Shown: positions 18,996-28,706, counted from the stretch's first letter. The stretch is 64,000 nucleotides of DNA from CAZUTK01 sp964623265 (GCA_964623265.1 CAZUTK010000002.1:1-64000); one strand, 5' to 3'. Notes: generated by a model from the sequence alone, not told the origin. Translations and numbers: made by a program.

Positions 18996-19346
18996 ATGGC
19001 GCAGGGCGAAGAGAAAGATTTAGTCCACTCGGAAAATACCGGTTACGAGCGGCGCGACGCCGCGATCACAGGCTTGATCGCTGTAGCGGTTGTTTCGCTG
19101 GTGATCGTTGTCGTGGCTGTGTTCGCGGTGTATCAGCTGTTCATTGCCTCGCGCGAGCAGATCGTGGATGAAGTCGTCCTCCGGCCGGAATCCGCCGTGC
19201 TGCGCGAATTGCGGGCGCGCGAAGAGGCGGTTCTGAATTCTTACGACGTAGTGGATGCCCAGAAGGGGATTTATCGAATTCCGATCGAACGGGCGATGAA
19301 GTTGATGGCGGAACGTTCTTATCTGGAGAAATCTGGGAATCCGTGA
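18996..19346 (+). CDS. Single-span membrane protein associated with alternative complex III
   Basis: A 116-residue protein with a charged N-terminus, one membrane helix (about residues 24-49) and a soluble C-terminus. The C-terminus contains YDVVDAQKGIYRIPIERAMKLMAE. A similar GxxRIPIxxAM element is found in small proteins of other alternative complex III or oxidase operons, so it is probably an accessory or assembly subunit. No enzymatic motif is seen. It lies 8 bases after actF, in the same operon. Confidence 0.65.
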   Translation: MAQGEEKDLVHSENTGYERRDAAITGLIAVAVVSLVIVVVAVFAVYQLFIASREQIVDEVVLRPESAVLRELRAREEAVLNSYDVVDAQKGIYRIPIERAMKLMAERSYLEKSGNP

Positions 19347-19385
19347 AAAAACTCTTCGAATATACGTTCCCGACGAGACGAGAAA

Positions 19386-20210
19386 ATGACCTATCGAATC
19401 CTCAGTGTATTTTTTTTACTGTTCTGCTTCAGCGGCGAAATCTTTGCGCAGCTCGTCAAACAGGAAGACACCGAACTGCAGAGGATCGCGGTGGAGGAGC
19501 ATTTAGGACAGAAGATTCCGCTCGACCTGCGCTTTCGAAATACCCGCGGTGATCCGGTCGTTCTGGGCGAGATCTTTCGGCGGGGTATGCCGGTGCTGCT
19601 CTCGCTCTATTACACCAATTGTCCTATGCTCTGTTCGCTGTTGTTGACCGGACTGGCGAAAGGGGTGCGCGGGATGGAGTTGACTCCCGGGAAGGATTTC
19701 CAGATGCTGTCCATCAGTTTCGATCCGTGCGAAACTCCGGAATCAGCCGCCGCCGTGAAAGCCCGCTATCAAGGGATGTTGAAGCCGGATGTCTCAGCTG
19801 ACGGATGGGAATTCCTGATCAGCCCGGACGATCAAACCCGGACTCTCGCGAAGGCGCTCGGGTTCAGTTACTTTTATGTCGAAGATCGCAACGAATACGC
19901 GCACCCGGCGGTCGTATTTATTCTGACGGACGAAGGCGCGATCTCGCGCTATCTCTACGGCATTGAATTCAATCCCCGTGACCTGCGGCTGTCTTTGGTC
20001 GAAGCGTCGCGAGGAAAGATCGGCAACACGGTGGATCGCGTGCTGCTCTATTGCTTTCATTACGACCCAGAAGCGAAAGGCTATGTGGCGGTAGCGGGCA
20101 ACATCATGAAACTGGGAGGTTTGACTTCGGTGGTATTGCTGGGAGCATTTCTCGTATTCCTTTGGAGTCGGGATCGTATTTCCAAGAATAGAAGAGCGAA
20201 ATCACCCTGA
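19386..20210 (+). CDS. SCO1/SenC copper chaperone with C-terminal membrane anchor
   Basis: This thioredoxin-fold protein delivers copper to the CuA site of the oxidase. It has an N-terminal signal sequence (about residues 1-21), the copper-binding CPMLC motif near residue 84 (TNCPMLCSLLLTGL) and a distal histidine, probably in YAHPAVVF. Unlike the second SCO in this operon it ends in a membrane helix (about residues 243-262), so it is held at the outer face of the cytoplasmic membrane. It sits between the act genes and coxB. Confidence 0.88.
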   Translation: MTYRILSVFFLLFCFSGEIFAQLVKQEDTELQRIAVEEHLGQKIPLDLRFRNTRGDPVVLGEIFRRGMPVLLSLYYTNCPMLCSLLLTGLAKGVRGMELTPGKDFQMLSISFDPCETPESAAAVKARYQGMLKPDVSADGWEFLISPDDQTRTLAKALGFSYFYVEDRNEYAHPAVVFILTDEGAISRYLYGIEFNPRDLRLSLVEASRGKIGNTVDRVLLYCFHYDPEAKGYVAVAGNIMKLGGLTSVVLLGAFLVFLWSRDRISKNRRAKSP

Positions 20211-20232
20211 CATCGGTACGGATCATACTGTA

Positions 20233-21195
20233 ATGGATACCACCGGAACCCTGTTTCTACCGCCCAGCGGATCTTCATTTGCACCGGAAGTAGACGCGTT
20301 GTTCGCCTTCCTGTTCTACATCTCCGTCTTCTTCCTGGTCGTGATCTTCACCGCGGTGATTTTCTTCCTCGTCAAGTATCGTCGCAGAGACAAAGAACCG
20401 TCCCTTTCGACAGCGCCGGCGCACAACACTTTCCTGGAAGTCAGCTGGACAGTCATCCCTTTGATCATCGTGTTGATTCTGTTCTTCTGGGGTTTCCGGG
20501 TGTATATGAAGATGTCCATCGTGCCCAAAGACGCGGTCGAGATCAAAGTGACAGGGCAAAAATGGTTCTGGTCCTTCGGCTATCCAAATGGGGCGACTGC
20601 GGTCAACGAGCTGGTGGTGCCAATCGGGAAGCCGATCAAGCTGCTGATGTCCTCTCAGGACGTGATCCACTCTTTTTACGTGCCCGCATTCCGCATCAAA
20701 CGCGACGTCTTACCCAATCGTTACACGATCATCTGGTTCGAGGCGACGAATCCAGGCAATTTCGATTTGATGTGCGCGGAATATTGCGGTTCCGGGCATT
20801 CCAAGATGCTGGGAACGGTGCGTGTGGTGAGCGATCGGGAATATGCGCAATGGTTGGAAACGGCGGGAGCTCCCGAAGAGGGGTTGTCACCGCAGGAAAT
20901 CGGCGAGAAGCTCTATAAATCGAAAGGATGTATGAGCTGTCACAGCACCGATGGAACGCCGGGCAATGGACCCAGTTTTCGCGGCGTCTTCGGGCACAAG
21001 GTCAGCTTCACGGATGGGACTTCGGCCCCGGCGGACGAAAACTACCTGCGGCAATCCATTCTCGAACCGCAGGCGAAGGTGGTCGCCGGCTATCAACCCA
21101 TTATGCCCACCTATCAGACATTGTTGACGGAAAACCAGATTGACGCGCTTGTCGTTTTCATCAAATCCCTTTCGAACGAAGGCTTGACGCCATGA
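20233..21195 (+). CDS. coxB: Cytochrome c oxidase subunit II with fused cytochrome c (caa3 type)
   Basis: Two N-terminal membrane helices lead to a CuA cupredoxin domain. VIHSFYVP supplies the first histidine, and CAEYCGSGHSKM supplies both cysteines, the glutamate carbonyl, the second histidine and the methionine. A cytochrome c domain with CMSCH follows at about residue 236, making this a caa3-type subunit that takes electrons directly from alternative complex III. The stop overlaps coxA (ATGA). Confidence 0.96.
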   Translation: MDTTGTLFLPPSGSSFAPEVDALFAFLFYISVFFLVVIFTAVIFFLVKYRRRDKEPSLSTAPAHNTFLEVSWTVIPLIIVLILFFWGFRVYMKMSIVPKDAVEIKVTGQKWFWSFGYPNGATAVNELVVPIGKPIKLLMSSQDVIHSFYVPAFRIKRDVLPNRYTIIWFEATNPGNFDLMCAEYCGSGHSKMLGTVRVVSDREYAQWLETAGAPEEGLSPQEIGEKLYKSKGCMSCHSTDGTPGNGPSFRGVFGHKVSFTDGTSAPADENYLRQSILEPQAKVVAGYQPIMPTYQTLLTENQIDALVVFIKSLSNEGLTP

Positions 21196-22817
21196 ATGCA
21201 TTACCGCAGCCGAACTATCTTTCGGAAGGCCGGGGTCTCAAATCCTGGCTGCTGACGTTAGACCACAAGCGGATCGGAGTTCTCTATCTGATTTCCGTCA
21301 GCGTGGCGTTCGTGTTGGGTGGTTTTTTTGCGCTGTTAATCCGATTACAGCTCCTTTCGCCGTCCGGAGAAATTCTGAAACCGGATGCTTACAATCAGGT
21401 TTTCACGCTGCACGGCGCGGTGATGATCTTCCTCTTCATTATTCCGGCAACGCCCGCGATCTTGGGGAATTTTTTCCTGCCGATGCAGATCGGAGCTCGG
21501 GACGTGGCGTTTCCACGGCTCAACCTGGCGAGCTGGTACATCTACATCCTCGGCTCGCTTTTCGCCGTTTATTCCATGCACAGCGGAGCCGCCGACACCG
21601 GCTGGACCTTTTATACGCCTTACAGCACCGAGACGACGACGTCCGTCATCAGCCTGACGATGGGCGCGTTCATCCTCGGTTTTTCTTCGATCTTCACGGG
21701 ATTGAATTTCATCGTCACCGTCCACAAATTGCGCGCACCGGGCATGACCTGGTTCAAGATGCCGCTCTTCGTCTGGGCGCTCTACGCAACCGCGATCATC
21801 CAGGTATTGGCGACGCCGGTGCTGGGGATCACGCTGGTGCTCCTGATGCTCGAGAAAGTCTTCGGCATCGGCATTTTTGACCCCAAAATGGGCGGAGATC
21901 CGGTGCTGTTTCAACATTTCTTCTGGTTTTACTCGCATCCCGCCGTGTATATAATGATTCTGCCCGGAATGGGGATCATCAGCGAGCTGATCCCCGTGTT
22001 CGCGCACCGCAAACTGTTCGGTTATAAAGCCATCGGATACTCCAGCCTGGCGATCGCTTTCATCAGCTTTCTGGTGTGGGGGCATCATATGTTCGTCAGC
22101 GGCCAGTCGGAACTGGCGGCGGCGATTTTTTCCCTGCTCACCTTTCTGGTCGCCATCCCTTCCGGCATCAAAATCTTCAACTGGACCGCGACGCTTTACA
22201 AGGGCTCGATCACGTTTGAACCCCCGATGTTGTACGCGCTCTCCTTTCTGTTTCTCTTCGCGGTGGGCGGATTGACAGGCATTTTTCTGGGCACTTTAGC
22301 CACCGACGTGCATCTGCATGACACCTATTTTGTGGTGGCGCATTTCCACTACGTGATGGTGGGCGGCGCCGTCGTGGCGTTTTTAGGGGGACTCCACTAC
22401 TGGTGGCCCAAGATGTTCGGCAGGATGTATAATATGCGCTGGTCGCGCTTCGCTGCAGGGATCATCTTTGTGGGTTTTAACCTGACTTTTATGCCGCAAT
22501 TCGTCCTCGGCATCAAAGGGATGCCCCGCCGGGTCGCCACCTATCTGCCGAAGTATGAATTCCTGAACGACGTCTCCTCGGTGGGCGGAATTCTCCTGTT
22601 GCTCGGTTTCGGGATGGTCTTCTTCTATCTCACTGCATCGCTCTTCGGGAAAAAGCGGCGTCTCCCCGGAAATAACCCCTGGGGGGCACTGACCCTTGAG
22701 TGGAAGACGACATCGCCTCCACCCAAACATAACTTTGAAGAGACTCCGAAAGTCGAGCACGGTCCGTACGACTTTGACAAAGTCAGCCCGCCGAGGACTT
22801 ACCGGGAGACGCCCTGA
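21192..22817 (+). CDS. coxA: Cytochrome c oxidase subunit I, A2-type
   Basis: This is the heme-copper oxidase core with 12 membrane helices and 541 residues. Ligand motifs include TLHGAVMIF, WGHHMFVSG and HLHDTYFVVAHFHYVMVGG for low-spin heme, heme a3 and CuB. The CuB-His/Tyr segment reads YSHPAVYIMILPG: the A1 glutamate (HPEVY) is absent and the Tyr-Ser pair that marks A2 oxidases such as Rhodothermus caa3 is present. It pumps protons while reducing O2. It is translationally coupled to coxB and coxC. Confidence 0.97.
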   Translation: MNALPQPNYLSEGRGLKSWLLTLDHKRIGVLYLISVSVAFVLGGFFALLIRLQLLSPSGEILKPDAYNQVFTLHGAVMIFLFIIPATPAILGNFFLPMQIGARDVAFPRLNLASWYIYILGSLFAVYSMHSGAADTGWTFYTPYSTETTTSVISLTMGAFILGFSSIFTGLNFIVTVHKLRAPGMTWFKMPLFVWALYATAIIQVLATPVLGITLVLLMLEKVFGIGIFDPKMGGDPVLFQHFFWFYSHPAVYIMILPGMGIISELIPVFAHRKLFGYKAIGYSSLAIAFISFLVWGHHMFVSGQSELAAAIFSLLTFLVAIPSGIKIFNWTATLYKGSITFEPPMLYALSFLFLFAVGGLTGIFLGTLATDVHLHDTYFVVAHFHYVMVGGAVVAFLGGLHYWWPKMFGRMYNMRWSRFAAGIIFVGFNLTFMPQFVLGIKGMPRRVATYLPKYEFLNDVSSVGGILLLLGFGMVFFYLTASLFGKKRRLPGNNPWGALTLEWKTTSPPPKHNFEETPKVEHGPYDFDKVSPPRTYRETP

Positions 22818-23464
22818 TGGCATCGTTCGCCGGGAAGAACTCGCGTCTGCAGCACCACTTCGCCGATCTGCAGCAGCAGCGGGAATCGGCGAAGCTGGGG
22901 ATGTGGATCTTCCTCGTGACCGAAATCCTGCTTTTCGGCGGTCTATTCTGCTTCTATGCCATTTATCGCGCCTGGAATCCGGATATATTTTATAATGCTC
23001 ATAAGGTGTTGGATATCCGATTGGGGACACTGAACACCGTCGTGTTGATCACCAGTTCCCTGACCATCGCGCTGGCGATCCGCAGCATCCAACTGGGAAA
23101 TAAAGACCGATCCCTGTTGCTTTTAATCTGCACTTTTCTGCTGGCATTGACATTCCTGATCGTGAAATACTTCGAATACAGTCATAAATTCCATCTGGGG
23201 CAGCTCCCGGGGAAGTATTACACGTATGGCGGCATTGAAGGAACCAACCCGCACATCTTTTTCAGCGCCTATTTCCTGATGACCGGTTTGCACGGCATCC
23301 ATGTCGTCGCCGGGATGAGCCTCATCGGCTGGCTGATATTCCGGATGAAGCGGGGTGATTTTTCCGCTGAATGGCATACGCCGGTGGAAATGACCGGACT
23401 CTACTGGCATCTCGTGGATTTAATCTGGATCTATCTCTTCCCCTTGTTCTATTTGGTCGGCTGA
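22817..23464 (+). CDS. coxC: Cytochrome c oxidase subunit III
   Basis: A 215-residue subunit with five predicted membrane helices. It shows the family motifs SAKLGMWIFLVTEILLFGGL and FFSAYFLMTGLHGIHVVAGM and ends in TGLYWHLVDLIWIYLFPLFYLVG. The ATG overlaps the coxA stop (TGATG). It stabilises the oxidase core. Confidence 0.95.
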   Translation: MASFAGKNSRLQHHFADLQQQRESAKLGMWIFLVTEILLFGGLFCFYAIYRAWNPDIFYNAHKVLDIRLGTLNTVVLITSSLTIALAIRSIQLGNKDRSLLLLICTFLLALTFLIVKYFEYSHKFHLGQLPGKYYTYGGIEGTNPHIFFSAYFLMTGLHGIHVVAGMSLIGWLIFRMKRGDFSAEWHTPVEMTGLYWHLVDLIWIYLFPLFYLVG

Positions 23465-23467
23465 TCC

Positions 23468-23863
23468 ATGTTTGCGCCTGATAAGAAATCGAGTCATATC
23501 CTCCCGCTGAAGATTTACATCGCCGTCGCAGGGGCTCTATTGATTCTGACCGCGGTCACCGTCGCGGTGTCCTTTGTCCATTTGGGTCCTTTCAATCTCG
23601 TCGTGGCTTTGACTATTGCCACTCTGAAGGCGCTTCTGGTGGCGCTGTTCTTCATGCACCTGCTCTATGACAACAAGCTGTATTTATTCGTCTTCGCTAT
23701 CGCGCTGATCACATTGGGAACGTTTATCATTCTGACGCTTTTCGATACGATGACTCGCGGGGACCTTTACCCGGAAGTGGCAAAACCGATACAACCTGGG
23801 GCGGTGATCTATTCGGACAGTTCGCGCGTTGACGGCGCGGATCCGGATGCGGTGAAGCATTAA
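23468..23863 (+). CDS. coxD: Cytochrome c oxidase subunit IV (prokaryotic COX4 family)
   Basis: A 131-residue protein with three membrane helices and the conserved ALTIATLKALLVALFFMHL stretch of prokaryotic subunit IV. The hydrophilic C-terminal 35 residues are an extension of unknown use. It begins 3 bases after coxC and completes coxBACD. Confidence 0.9.
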   Translation: MFAPDKKSSHILPLKIYIAVAGALLILTAVTVAVSFVHLGPFNLVVALTIATLKALLVALFFMHLLYDNKLYLFVFAIALITLGTFIILTLFDTMTRGDLYPEVAKPIQPGAVIYSDSSRVDGADPDAVKH

Positions 23864-23872
23864 GAGGGCGGT

Positions 23873-24799
23873 ATGAAAGCGACTTTTCGATTCGCGCTGC
23901 TGACGACGATTCTGACGTATATGTTGATTTTCACGGGTGGGTTGGTTCGGGTTTCGGGAGCGGGCTTGGGCTGTCCGGATTGGCCGAAATGTTTCGGACG
24001 CTGGATTCCGCCCACCCGCATCGAACAGCTTCCGCCGAATCTGGATCCGATGCAGTTTAACTTCACTCTCGCCTGGATCGAATACCTGAACCGCCTCTTC
24101 GGGATGCTGGTCGGCATTATGATGCTGATCACCGCGATGCTTGCGGTCAAGCATTTCCGCAGTATACACCGAATCTCGATCTCGGCGGTGGTGGGCGTCC
24201 TTTTAGTGGCATATACCGGATGGCAGGGCGGCCGTGTCGTGGAAAGCGAACTGGAGGCAGGCGTGGTATCGGCGCATGCGGTTTTGGCAGTGATGATCGC
24301 AGTGATAATGATCTACGTGACTCAACAGATTTACTTTCAGCTCCATCCCGGTGAAGGAAAAGGCGGACATTATCCCGCCACCGCCGGCAAATGGTTCGGC
24401 ATCGTTTGGATTATCAGCCTGGTGCAGATTATTTTAGGAACCCACGTACGCGGCACAGCGGAAGCATTTTGGACTTCCTTCCCGTTCGCTCAGCGTTTGG
24501 AATGGTTGTCCCAGGCAGGATTTCTGGAATATCTTCATATGGGTCTAGGCGTTCTGATGATTGCGCTCAGCTTGATTTCAGGATTAAAAATATTATCTGG
24601 AAACTATGATCCATCCCCATTGATCCGCCAAGCCGTCTGGGCGTTGCTGCTCGTTATGGCGGCGCAGCTCAGCTTCGGTTTGGTTTTGCTGGTGGCGGGG
24701 ATGCCGCCGCTGCTGGAAGTCCTGCACCTCTGGGCGGCGGCTCTGGCGGCTGGAATCTTACTCATCGTCTATTCCGGATTAAAGAGGGAGATTCAATGA
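23873..24799 (+). CDS. ctaA: Heme A synthase CtaA/COX15
   Basis: This enzyme oxidises the C8 methyl of heme O to give heme A for the oxidase. The 308-residue protein has eight membrane helices. Its first pair carries GGLVRVSGAGLGCPDWPKC with the conserved cysteine, and heme ligands are expected in FNFTLAWIEYLNRL, SAHAVLAV and EYLHMGLG. The stop overlaps the following SCO gene (ATGA). Confidence 0.93.
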   Translation: MKATFRFALLTTILTYMLIFTGGLVRVSGAGLGCPDWPKCFGRWIPPTRIEQLPPNLDPMQFNFTLAWIEYLNRLFGMLVGIMMLITAMLAVKHFRSIHRISISAVVGVLLVAYTGWQGGRVVESELEAGVVSAHAVLAVMIAVIMIYVTQQIYFQLHPGEGKGGHYPATAGKWFGIVWIISLVQIILGTHVRGTAEAFWTSFPFAQRLEWLSQAGFLEYLHMGLGVLMIALSLISGLKILSGNYDPSPLIRQAVWALLLVMAAQLSFGLVLLVAGMPPLLEVLHLWAAALAAGILLIVYSGLKREIQ

Positions 24800-25395
24800 G
24801 CACAGGAAAGAAAGTTCCCTGGCTGATCATCCTCGGGTTGGGTTTGGGATTGATGCTCGTGGTGGTGGGAGTCTTCGTTCTCGATCAGGCTCAGAAATCC
24901 AGAGTTAATCTCCCGATGCTGGGTCAAACTCCTGCATTCCAGTTCACAGATAATTACGGAAGACCTTTCGGCGACCGACAGATGCTGGGAAAGGTTTGCG
25001 TCGTGGATTTCATCTTCACGCGCTGCGTGGGGGTTTGTCCCGTTATGGCTGAGTCTATGTCGGAACTGTATCGCGCCTTCCGCGGCGTCCAAGATGTGCA
25101 GTTTGTCTCCATCTCTGTGGATCCAGCCTATGATACGCCGGAAATACTGGATCAGTACGGCAAGCGCCTCGGTGTGACGGATGACCGCTGGGTTTTTCTC
25201 AATGGACCAATTGCGGAGGTTATTCGCGTCTGCGAAAACGGTTTCCTTTTACCGGCGGAAGATCTGCCGATGGGGCACAGCGCCAAATTCATGCTCGTAG
25301 ATCGCCGTGGACGGATACGGGGCTATTTTGACAGCGATGATGATATGACTCCGTTAAAGGCGAAGATAGCTCTTTTATTAAAATCGAAATCTTAA
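24796..25395 (+). CDS. SCO1/SenC copper chaperone (N-terminal anchor)
   Basis: A 199-residue SCO protein with one N-terminal membrane helix (about residues 8-29) and an outward thioredoxin fold. The copper site is CVGVCP (about residues 75-80) with the distal histidine in MGHSAKFMLVD. It is the second SCO in the operon. The other has a different active-site spacing sequence (CPMLC) and a C-terminal anchor, so they may act in sequence as copper carrier and thiol reductant. It is translationally coupled to ctaA. Confidence 0.9.
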   Translation: MSTGKKVPWLIILGLGLGLMLVVVGVFVLDQAQKSRVNLPMLGQTPAFQFTDNYGRPFGDRQMLGKVCVVDFIFTRCVGVCPVMAESMSELYRAFRGVQDVQFVSISVDPAYDTPEILDQYGKRLGVTDDRWVFLNGPIAEVIRVCENGFLLPAEDLPMGHSAKFMLVDRRGRIRGYFDSDDDMTPLKAKIALLLKSKS

Positions 25396-25412
25396 GAAGC
25401 GGGAGCGAGGTT

Positions 25413-26360
25413 TTGAAAGCCGGTGAAAACAGTCTGAAGTGGCTGGATCGCTGCGAACTGACGGTTCCAAGCCGATCGAAGGTATGGATTTCGGCGATTC
25501 AGCGCCGCGTCGGCGCGTATTGGTCGCTGACTCAGCCGGCGTTGCAATTCCTCGTGGTGCTGACCGGCGCGGCGGCTCTGGCGCTGGAAGGAAGCCTCCG
25601 GAAAGATCCGATTCGTTGCGGGTTGGTTCTGCTGCTGTTAGCGGCATCCGTCGCTTCCGCCAAAGCGCTCAATCAATATTTGGAGCGTCATTTGGATGCG
25701 AGGATGACGCGCACTCGTCAGTGTCGTCCTCTGCCGCGAGGTCTCATAACCCCGCAAGAAGCGCTCGCCTTCGCCGCTGTTTCCGCGCTGATCGCAACGT
25801 TCGGATTTTGGACATTCTTCAATCCCCTGTCCGCATTGCTCGCGCTGGGAACTGTCCTCTACTACTCGTTCTTCTATACGCTGTTCCTGAAACCGCGCAC
25901 CCCCTTCAGCATCGTCATCGGCGGGATGGGCGGGGGAATGGGACCGCTGATTGCTTGGGCGGCGGCGGATGCGCCGCTCAATCCTATTCCCTGGATGATG
26001 TTCCTACTGATCTTTCTCTGGACACCGCCCCATTTCTGGTCGCTGGCAGTCTATTATCAGGATGATTACCGGATTTCAAGCTACCCTATGTTGCCCAATA
26101 TCATCGGACCAGCTCGATCTTGGAATGTCATCCTCGCGTATGCCTGGTTAACTGTGGTGACGAGCCTGCTGTTCGCCGTATTTCTGCGCGGATGGATTTA
26201 TTCGCTGACCGCATTGGGGACCGGCATTGGGTTCTTGCGGACGGTTGAGTCTGCGCGAAAAACCGCCTCGAGGACAACCGCAAAAACCGTTTTTTCCTAC
26301 TCCATCTTCTATTTGATCGCTCAGTTCGCGGCGATGATCCTTCAGAGTATGATCCTCTGA
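25413..26360 (+). CDS. ctaB: Protoheme IX farnesyltransferase (heme O synthase)
   Basis: A UbiA-family prenyltransferase that attaches farnesyl to heme B. The first Asp-rich motif reads NQYLERHLDARMTRT, with glutamate at the first acidic position and histidine at the third, followed by RPLPRG. The second motif is YYQDDYRISSYPMLP. About eight membrane helices are predicted in 315 residues. The TTG start at 25413 is backed by GGGAGCGAGG. It is the last gene of the respiratory operon and is followed by a terminator. Confidence 0.93.
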   Translation: MKAGENSLKWLDRCELTVPSRSKVWISAIQRRVGAYWSLTQPALQFLVVLTGAAALALEGSLRKDPIRCGLVLLLLAASVASAKALNQYLERHLDARMTRTRQCRPLPRGLITPQEALAFAAVSALIATFGFWTFFNPLSALLALGTVLYYSFFYTLFLKPRTPFSIVIGGMGGGMGPLIAWAAADAPLNPIPWMMFLLIFLWTPPHFWSLAVYYQDDYRISSYPMLPNIIGPARSWNVILAYAWLTVVTSLLFAVFLRGWIYSLTALGTGIGFLRTVESARKTASRTTAKTVFSYSIFYLIAQFAAMILQSMIL

Positions 26361-26389
26361 TAGATTCTGAAGGTTTCAGCATGAAAAGA

Positions 26390-26419
26390 AAAGGGCGGTG
26401 ATGATACCGCCCTTTCCTT
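26390..26419. terminator. Bidirectional terminator between ctaB and the subtilase gene
   Basis: AAAGGGCGGT (26390-26399) pairs with ACCGCCCTTT (26406-26415) around a 6-base loop, with a T run on either side. It ends the 15-kb respiratory operon and the convergent protease gene. Confidence 0.88.
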
Positions 26420-26429
26420 GAGTTGATTC

Positions 26430-28706
26430 TTATTTCAGCAAAATCATCTTGCCGATCTGCTGCGTTGAACCCGCTCGGATTTGATACAGGTAAATGCCGG
26501 AAGACAGATGCGACGCATCGAAGACCACTTCGTGTCTTCCCGCCTCCATAACGCCGTCCACCAAAGAAGCGACTCGACGCCCCTGAACATCGAAAACCTG
26601 CAGAACCACTTTTGTCGCATTGGGCAGTGAAAAAGCCAGCGTGGTCGCGGGATTGAAGGGGTTCGGTGTATTCTGTTCGAGAACGACTTCCGCGGGGATC
26701 ACCGTCGCGGGCATCGCCGCCTCGGGTTCCTCATCCCAACCGCTGGAAGCCCAGTCTCCGATTAAGCCAGGAACATCCACTCCGGATTTGGAGAAATTGA
26801 ACTGTCCCTGAGCCTTGATGACGCCGGAATAGAATCCCGCGATCGCACGGAAGACGTAATTCCCGGCCGGCGCGGACCCCGGCACGGACTGCGTCATCGT
26901 GCGCGTCACGGATTGACCGGGATTCAGATTGATGCCGGGGCGCATCAGCAGAGGTCCGTATGTGGAGCCGGATGGCAGAGTAACCTGCGTCCAGAAATCA
27001 ATGATCACCGGCTGAGAACCGTTATTGCGCAATTGCGCCTGATACGTCAAGGTGCCGCCTCCGGGTGGAATGATAGTGGAACCTTGCGGTGTCACGGTAA
27101 CCTGAAGATTCAAAGGATTGCTGATCAGATTCAGCGCGTTGCGCGCCTGGATGATGCCGTATCCGGCTTCTTCGTCCCAGCCGGGCGCTTCGACGTCCAG
27201 ACAGGTCTGGCGCAGGACGTTGTACAGCGAGTTGGGAGTCAGGTTGGGCGCTACCGAGAGCACCAGCCCGGCGATCCCAGCCGCCTGCGGACAGGCTGCG
27301 GAAGTCCCCAGCGCCGCGGAATACCCGTGGGAGCCGGCTTCCGGGCCGCCGTTGTTCATTTCGCATACGCTGACGACGTAGCAACCCCAGATCCATTCCG
27401 CCGTGTTGAGATTGTTGCCGACGATTTGTCCGCCTCCCGCCAGACAGTCCATATACCATCCGTAGGTGGAAAAATCCGCGCGGTTGTGAGCCTGCGAGAA
27501 ACTGCCCACAGCGAAGACTTCCGGCCAGCTCGCCGGTACGTTCGCTTCGTTGGCGCCGGAGTTTCCGGAAGCAGCGAAAATCGCGATGCCCTGATTGTAG
27601 GCATTGGTGATGGCGTCGTGGAGCCCCGCTGGTTCCAGACTGGCGGGCAGACCCAGCGACATGCTGATGATATCCGCACCGTTTTCAACCGCCCAATTGA
27701 CGCCCATCGTCAGAACCGAGACGGAACTGAAGATGTATTCGACCAATCCGCCTTCCGGTGAGATGCAGCGTACCGGCATGATCTTTACGTTAAACCCGGC
27801 GCCGGCGCCTCCCAGGTTGTTGTTGGTGGCGGCGGATGCGCAGGAAGCCGTGAACGTACCGTGAAACACCCCCAGATCACATTCATTAGAGATCTGTCCG
27901 TATACATCGCGCCCATCCCCTGCGGATGGATCCGGAAGCCCCCAGCCGTCGTCCACACCGTCGTTCCAGTGAATGTCGGGATTGGCGTCCTGCTGCACCG
28001 GAAGGAAAATCTCGAGAATAGTGCCGTTTTTCCCGCCGACATAGTCGTAGCCTCGGACGGCGCCGCCGGGCCAGCGAGCGATGTTGTTATGCAGATCGGG
28101 GTGATCGGTATCCGTGCCTGAATCAATGATGGCGATGATGATCTCTGTGGAACCTTGCGTGATATCCCAGGCTTCAGGGAGCTGCACATCGAAACTGGAC
28201 CATTGTTGCGGCGTGGTAATACCTGCCACCGGATCCACATCAATGAAGAAGGGATCATTGGGGATGAAGTCCGTTTCGAAAAGCTGCACGTAGTAGTCGA
28301 ATTCCACCTTTTCCACCAGTGAACTGGCACGCAGTGCCTCCGCCTTTTCCCGCGCGGTTTGCATGGCGATGTTCAGAAGCCGTTGAATGTCCGCGATGTC
28401 CCGCCGATCCACATAGTATTTCATCTCGTCATACTGGATGCCCATATCAAACCGGATCAATTGCCATCCGATCTGGTCATAATCCCATTCCACCCACCCG
28501 CCGATTTCATTCAGCAGAGCATTGCGATCCGCAGCAGCGGCATAGGGCTGGAATTTCACCATCAGGTGTGAGGGATTGAAGGGCAAGTTCAAAAGCGATT
28601 GCGAAGGGCTTCCGGTCCACACGCGAAACGGTGCGGCGAAAAGGAGCGCCGAGTTCATACTTACGAGCAGCGCGCAGAGACCCGCCTTCATCAGGATTTT
28701 TTTCAT
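26430..28706 (-). CDS. Secreted subtilisin-like serine protease with FlgD-like C-terminal domain
   Basis: A 758-residue exported protease. It has a signal peptide (about residues 1-25), a propeptide-like region and an S8 domain. The catalytic Asp is in IIAIIDSGTDTDHPDL, the His in GVFHGTFTASCAS and the Ser in LGTSAACPQAAG. A beta-rich domain follows (about residues 530-650). The C-terminal 90 residues (NTPNPFNPATTLAFSLP, VFDVQGRRVASL, SGIYLYQIRAG) are a FlgD-like fold used as a type IX secretion sorting signal in the Bacteroidota/FCB group. The ATG at 28706 with GGAGG upstream is preferred over an earlier in-frame start. It is a single-gene unit preceded by a sigma54-like promoter. Confidence 0.9.
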   Translation of the reverse strand: MKKILMKAGLCALLVSMNSALLFAAPFRVWTGSPSQSLLNLPFNPSHLMVKFQPYAAAADRNALLNEIGGWVEWDYDQIGWQLIRFDMGIQYDEMKYYVDRRDIADIQRLLNIAMQTAREKAEALRASSLVEKVEFDYYVQLFETDFIPNDPFFIDVDPVAGITTPQQWSSFDVQLPEAWDITQGSTEIIIAIIDSGTDTDHPDLHNNIARWPGGAVRGYDYVGGKNGTILEIFLPVQQDANPDIHWNDGVDDGWGLPDPSAGDGRDVYGQISNECDLGVFHGTFTASCASAATNNNLGGAGAGFNVKIMPVRCISPEGGLVEYIFSSVSVLTMGVNWAVENGADIISMSLGLPASLEPAGLHDAITNAYNQGIAIFAASGNSGANEANVPASWPEVFAVGSFSQAHNRADFSTYGWYMDCLAGGGQIVGNNLNTAEWIWGCYVVSVCEMNNGGPEAGSHGYSAALGTSAACPQAAGIAGLVLSVAPNLTPNSLYNVLRQTCLDVEAPGWDEEAGYGIIQARNALNLISNPLNLQVTVTPQGSTIIPPGGGTLTYQAQLRNNGSQPVIIDFWTQVTLPSGSTYGPLLMRPGINLNPGQSVTRTMTQSVPGSAPAGNYVFRAIAGFYSGVIKAQGQFNFSKSGVDVPGLIGDWASSGWDEEPEAAMPATVIPAEVVLEQNTPNPFNPATTLAFSLPNATKVVLQVFDVQGRRVASLVDGVMEAGRHEVVFDASHLSSGIYLYQIRAGSTQQIGKMILLK

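Noticed and set aside
21345..22088. Antisense frame over coxA
   Set aside because: Very His/Arg/Asp-rich, typical of a complement of membrane-helix codons.
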